Position numbers and translations under genes: made by a program
Source of the DNA: Paenilisteria newyorkensis
GTDB taxonomy: Bacteria > Bacillota > Bacilli > Lactobacillales > Listeriaceae
DNA length: 64,000 bases
Assembly (NCBI RefSeq): GCF_000766145.1
Contig: NZ_JNFB01000044.1
Span: 62,001-126,000 of the forward strand
Reading direction: 5' to 3'
Notes under the pieces: model-generated
What the model saw: the letters and a program-made list of their open reading frames with translations, nothing else
What the model was told of the DNA's origin: nothing
The model's database searches: none
In this document: in pieces, positions 60,610 to 64,000 of the stretch
Numbering within the stretch: the stretch's first letter is position 1
Layout: the number at the start of each line of letters is the position of its first letter

Positions 60610-60660
60610 TTGTAACCGATTACATTTTGTTTTATAATGATTTCATCGAAACGTTTCTAT
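60610..60660 (+). promoter_or_regulatory. Sugar ABC operon promoter with LacI-type operator
   Basis: -35 TTGTAA (60610-60615) and -10 TATAAT (60633-60638) with a 17-bp spacer. The same 15-bp TCGAAACGTTTCTAT sequence as in the divergent promoter lies at 60646-60660 over the transcription start. The two operators are 233 bp apart, so looping is possible. Confidence 0.85.
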
Positions 60661-60719
60661 AACAAAGCACTTTTTGCAACGCCAATTTTCAACAAAAATA
60701 AAAAGGTGGAGGAAAAAAG

Positions 60720-61958
60720 ATGAAGAAAAAATGGAGTATGTTGTTGTTAACCATTATTTTAGTAATAGGAGCGGCACTAGCAGGTTGCGGAAATTCCGAC
60801 GACGCTGCTGACACCAAGGTTCTAAACGTTTGGGCAATGGGAGATGAAGCCAAACAATTACCAAAACTCGCGAAAGACTTTGAAAAAGAAACCGGCATAA
60901 AAGTGAAGGTCCAAGCCATTCCCTGGGCTAACGCTCATGATAAACTACTGACCGCCGTCGCCTCAAAATCCGGCCCAGATGTTGTTCAAATGGGGACAAC
61001 ATGGATGCCCGAATTCGTTGCAGCAGGCGCACTAGAAGACTTGGCAACATACACAGATAAATATCCCGAACTAGACGCTAAAAACTTTTTTGACGGTTCT
61101 GCAAAAACGACCCAATTCGATGATAAAACCTACGCGGTTCCCTGGTACGCCGACACGCGCGTGCTTTTCTACCGCACCGATATACTAAAAAAAGCCAGCT
61201 ACGATCATGCCCCAAAAACATGGGACGAACTATCCGAAGTTGCTGAAAAACTCTCGAAACGCGGAGACAATATGTATGGCCTTAACATCGACGGCAAAGA
61301 ACAAAGCCTCGGCTTCATGTTTGGCCGTCAAAACGGTTCACCACTTTTCGATGACACCAATAAACCCGTTTTCAACAAAAAGCCATTCGTAGATGCCGTA
61401 TCCTATCTAAATAGCTTTTTCGAAAACGGCTCGGCGCCAAAAGATGATCTCGGTCTAGATGTCGCTCAAACATTCAGTGGTGACGCGATTGTCCCTATGT
61501 TCATCAGTGGTCCATGGATGGTAAAAGCCGTCAAAGACACCGTTCCAGATATCGATGGAAAATGGGCAACAGCCGTACTTCCCGCAAAAGAAAACAACAT
61601 GTCGAGCCTCGGCGGAGCTAACCTAGCCGTTTTCAAATACGGTAAAAACAAAGATGACGCGGGGAAATTCCTCCAATATATGAGCAAGCCAGAAACCCAG
61701 CTCAAATGGATGGAGCTAACCAACTCCCTGCCAACCGCTCAAAAATCATGGGAAAACGAAACCCTAAAAGGCGATCCATTCTATAAAATATTCGGCGAGC
61801 AAATGGCCAACGCAGAACCGATGCCGCTCATTCCCGAATTTGAAGAAATTGCGCAAGCCTACATGAAGAGCTTCGAACAAATCTACCGTGGCGGCGCGGA
61901 CGTCCAAGACCAGATGGACACATTCAACGATGAAGTCAACACCATTCTAAAAAAATAA
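60720..61958 (+). CDS. Sugar ABC transporter substrate-binding lipoprotein (CUT1 type)
   Basis: A 412-aa extracellular binding protein, family 1. Lipoprotein signal with lipobox LAGC (Cys about 23), then KVLNVWAMGDEAKQLPKLAK and the classic SGPDVVQMGTTWMPEFVAAG and GKTYAVPWYADTRVLFYRTD-type blocks (here DDKTYAVPWYADTRVLFYRT). GGTGGAGG precedes the ATG by seven bases. It should capture an oligosaccharide, likely a beta-glucoside given the adjacent GH3 enzyme. A 400-bp repeat-containing gap separates it from the first permease. Confidence 0.92.
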   Translation: MKKKWSMLLLTIILVIGAALAGCGNSDDAADTKVLNVWAMGDEAKQLPKLAKDFEKETGIKVKVQAIPWANAHDKLLTAVASKSGPDVVQMGTTWMPEFVAAGALEDLATYTDKYPELDAKNFFDGSAKTTQFDDKTYAVPWYADTRVLFYRTDILKKASYDHAPKTWDELSEVAEKLSKRGDNMYGLNIDGKEQSLGFMFGRQNGSPLFDDTNKPVFNKKPFVDAVSYLNSFFENGSAPKDDLGLDVAQTFSGDAIVPMFISGPWMVKAVKDTVPDIDGKWATAVLPAKENNMSSLGGANLAVFKYGKNKDDAGKFLQYMSKPETQLKWMELTNSLPTAQKSWENETLKGDPFYKIFGEQMANAEPMPLIPEFEEIAQAYMKSFEQIYRGGADVQDQMDTFNDEVNTILKK

Positions 61959-61978
61959 TGAACCGTTCGAGGTGAAGA

Positions 61979-62324
61979 GGTCGGGACAAAACTCCAAATA
62001 AGAAAAAAATCGCCTCGCCCGTTATTTTGGGTAAGACGAAGACTGGGCTTCACACAAATCGAGCGAAAGCGTTTGTATTCAGGTGATTTGGTGGAAGCCG
62101 GAAGCGGAGTGTACGAGACTGTACATGATGACTGAAAGCAGGGAGAGGGTAGTTTCCTCGACCATGCGAGAAGTTAAGCGAAACTGCTATTGTGTAGCAG
62201 AACCGGTGGATGGATTAACCGTTCCCTGCGTTCACGCTTATATTGAGACTGTAACTCATTACATTCCGAACAGTCCCAACAATGCGAGCGCTTGCCGCCG
62301 ATTTATTTGGATTATGTCCCAGCC
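61979..62324. repeat. Intergenic repeat, copy B, with terminal inverted repeats (MITE-like)
   Basis: A 346-bp block whose ends are inverted copies of each other (GGTCGGGACAAAACTCCAAAT at left; ATTTGGATTATGTCCCAGCC at right, a few mismatches). Inside are GAGCGAAAGCGTTTGTATTC, GGAAGCGGAGTGTA and GCGAGCGCTTGCCGCCGATTT-type blocks also found in copy A (33395-33612). No transposase is present. It sits inside the sugar ABC operon between the binding-protein and permease genes. Confidence 0.75.
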
Positions 62325-62362
62325 CCCCTCACCTCAACTACATATTAAAGGAGGTTTACAAT

Positions 62363-63256
62363 TTGCGTCGTTTTATGGATCAAAAAACACCATACCTATT
62401 CATTTCACCAGCACTTTTGCTATTAATCATGTTTTCCCTTTTCCCAATCGTCATCGCTTTTGTCATCAGTTTTACCGATATTAATCTAGTCGGACTCGCG
62501 GATTGGTCAAAAATCAATTTCATCGGCTTTGACAACTACAAAAACGTCTTATCCGATCCGATATTCCTAAAATCGATTGGGAATACGCTTTTTTATGTTA
62601 TCATCGGCGTGCCCTTAGTCATCGTTTGTTCACTCGGAATTGCACTCATGATTAATTTTAGCCAAGCGAAGATTTTTCAGTTCTTCCGGCTGATTTTTTA
62701 TACACCATCTATCACAAATGTTGTTGCTGTCGCAGTCGTTTGGAGCTATTTATACAATCCGCAATTCGGTTTATTCAACTATTTATTATCCTTACTTGAC
62801 TTACCCGCGGTGCCTTGGCTACAAGACCCAACCATCGCCAAAGTTTCCTTGATTATACTTGCTTTATGGCGGGCAATCGGCGTTAACATGATCATCTTTT
62901 TAGCGGCATTACAAGGGATTCCGCGCGAATATTACGAGGCCGCCCAACTTGACGGCGCCAATCGCTGGAAACAACTCACCAACGTGACGGTTCCGCTATT
63001 ACGTTTTGCGATTTTCTTTGTGACCGTTACAACGATGATTGGCTGGCTGCAATTTTTCGAAGAACCGTTTGTCATGACACAGGGCGGACCACTTGATAGC
63101 ACGACATCCGTGGCGCTGTTCATTTATCGAAACGGTTTCCAACTAAGCAAATTCGGATACGCCGCAGCAGGCTCATTTATCCTATTCATCGCAATTATCA
63201 TCATCACCATCGTTCAGTTCAAAATTCAAAACCGTCATGACGACACCCAAATGTAG
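62363..63256 (+). CDS. Sugar ABC transporter permease (CUT1, MalF-like)
   Basis: A 297-aa permease with six helices and the EAA loop YEAAQLDGANRWKQLTNVTVPLL near residue 195-215. It begins at TTG 62363, with AGGAGG nine bases upstream; the first in-frame ATG (62375) is too far from that site, and upstream codons fall inside a repeat element. It pairs with the second permease encoded 14 bp downstream. No ATPase is seen in the window; many CUT1 systems share a common MsmX-type ATPase encoded elsewhere. Confidence 0.9.
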   Translation: MRRFMDQKTPYLFISPALLLLIMFSLFPIVIAFVISFTDINLVGLADWSKINFIGFDNYKNVLSDPIFLKSIGNTLFYVIIGVPLVIVCSLGIALMINFSQAKIFQFFRLIFYTPSITNVVAVAVVWSYLYNPQFGLFNYLLSLLDLPAVPWLQDPTIAKVSLIILALWRAIGVNMIIFLAALQGIPREYYEAAQLDGANRWKQLTNVTVPLLRFAIFFVTVTTMIGWLQFFEEPFVMTQGGPLDSTTSVALFIYRNGFQLSKFGYAAAGSFILFIAIIIITIVQFKIQNRHDDTQM

Positions 63257-63270
63257 GAGGAGTGAAAAAT

Positions 63271-64000
63271 ATGAATCAATATGCAAACAAATCACGCGGT
63301 GCCAAATGGCTCGTAGGTCTTATTTTAGCAGTTGGCGGATTCTTCATGATCCTTCCATTCATCTGGATGGTCCTCTCCTCTGTCAAAACCGACGCAGAAA
63401 TCCTGCAAATTCCACCGACCATTTGGCCAGAAACATTCACCTGGGATAACTTTCGAAGCCTCTTCACGGAACTAAATTTCGGTGTTTACTTGCGCAATAC
63501 ACTTGTCATCGTCCTGTTTTCCTTCATCGGCCTATTCCTGAATGCCATGGCAGGTTACGGTTTTGCCAAGTTCAAATTCCGCGGTAAAAATCAGATGTTT
63601 TATATGGTTCTCGCAACGATGATGATTCCCGGACAAGTCACCATGATTCCAGTTTATCTAATTCTCAACATGTTCCACCTGACAAACACGATGACCGGTA
63701 TCGTCTTACCAGGCCTTGTCGGCGCCTTCGGAATTTTCCTGTTCCGCCAGTTCATGTCGACGATTCCAGACGAGCTCATGGAAGCCGCGAGACTAGACGG
63801 TGCCAGCGAATTCTTTATCTTTTGGAAAATCATCCTACCGATTTCGCGACCAGTCCTCGCCGTGCAAGGCATCCTAACCTTCATCGCTGGCTGGAACTCC
63901 TTCCTATGGCCACTCATCATCGCAAACGACGAAAAATACTACACACTTTCCGTCGGGCTATCCTTACTAAAAGGCCAATACGCCAGCAACTACGCACTAC
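63271..64000 (+). CDS. Sugar ABC transporter permease (CUT1, MalG-like), partial
   Basis: The frame is open from ATG 63271 (AGGAGG about ten bases upstream) to the end of the window, giving 243 residues of a protein usually about 275 aa. Seen: an N-terminal helix (LILAVGGFFMILPFIWMVLS), MAGYGFAKFKFRGK, MIPGQVTMIPVYLI, and the EAA loop LMEAARLDGASEFFIFWKII. It is the second subunit of the sugar channel. The C-terminus lies beyond the window. Confidence 0.93.
   Translation, partial: MNQYANKSRGAKWLVGLILAVGGFFMILPFIWMVLSSVKTDAEILQIPPTIWPETFTWDNFRSLFTELNFGVYLRNTLVIVLFSFIGLFLNAMAGYGFAKFKFRGKNQMFYMVLATMMIPGQVTMIPVYLILNMFHLTNTMTGIVLPGLVGAFGIFLFRQFMSTIPDELMEAARLDGASEFFIFWKIILPISRPVLAVQGILTFIAGWNSFLWPLIIANDEKYYTLSVGLSLLKGQYASNYAL

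Noticed and set aside
62083-62484. Plus-strand open frame overlapping the repeat and the permease start
   Set aside because: Different frame from the permease, no ribosome site, composed mainly of repeat sequence.
1-64000. CRISPR arrays, tRNA/rRNA genes, prophage or insertion-sequence transposases
   Set aside because: Looked for on both strands by eye; no regularly spaced direct repeats, cloverleaf ends, integrases or transposase motifs were found.

Overview
The window reads as chromosome of a low-GC Gram-positive bacterium. The best fit is the Listeriaceae, probably a Listeria other than L. monocytogenes. Evidence: strong AGGAGG ribosome sites, LPXTG and WxL-type surface proteins, an S-box riboswitch, an Lmo2642-like phosphoesterase, orphan BceAB-type transporters, QacA/MdrM-type pumps and type VII secretion cargo. 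No rRNA, tRNA, prophage, transposase or CRISPR array was seen. The genus is an inference from gene content, not from a marker gene.

Layout. 1-3.2 kb: end of an ABC-2 permease, a lipoprotein class A beta-lactamase, and a MarR/MFS efflux pair sharing three copies of one operator. 3.2-10.3 kb: a nine-gene sulfur operon (FMN reductase, glutaredoxin-like protein, two flavin monooxygenases, acetyltransferase, cystine-type ABC importer) like the Bacillus subtilis ytmI/tcy operon, but placed under a SAM (S-box) riboswitch. 10.4-13.6 kb: an AT-rich five-gene cassette (small secreted protein, VanZ, ABC ATPase, ABC permease, VanZ). 13.6-16.3 kb: a small conserved protein with an apparent CTG start, a nitroreductase behind a near-perfect Fur box, and a lipoprotein phosphoesterase. 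16.4-19.0 kb: a type VII LXG toxin module (two helical partners, an LXG-HNH toxin, a SUKH immunity protein). 19.1-23.6 kb: two paralogous Nudix hydrolases flanking a 1008-aa PLD-helicase-DUF3427 protein and a candidate sRNA.

23.5-35.5 kb: DbpA-type helicase; CapA-like protein and CDF transporter, each preceded by a copy of the same covarying hairpin; an MdrM-like pump; an AEC permease; an Mga-like regulator; a frameshifted quinone reductase; a long-hairpin repeat; RlmN; a racemase. 35.7-45 kb: BceAB-type transporter, DUF915 hydrolase, tandem 150-bp repeat, three small membrane proteins (two built from 2TM repeats), a family 8 polysaccharide lyase with all four catalytic residues, and a secreted two-repeat Ig-like protein. 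45-51 kb: a frvABXR-like operon (EIIA, EIIBC, M42 aminopeptidase, PRD regulator) that also holds a MalY/PatB C-S lyase. 51.5-57.2 kb: surface proteins (SdrD-B type, LPXTG with two ~310-aa repeats, WxLIP) and an unannotated 28-aa Hol_Tox type I toxin. 57.2-64 kb: a LacI regulator, GH3 beta-glucosidase and CUT1 sugar ABC transporter, with twin operators in the divergent promoter region; the second permease runs off the end.

The most unusual items are the paired covarying hairpins, the VanZ-ABC-VanZ cassette, the SAM-controlled ytm-like operon, the C-S lyase inside a frv-type PTS operon, and the Nudix/PLD-helicase island.
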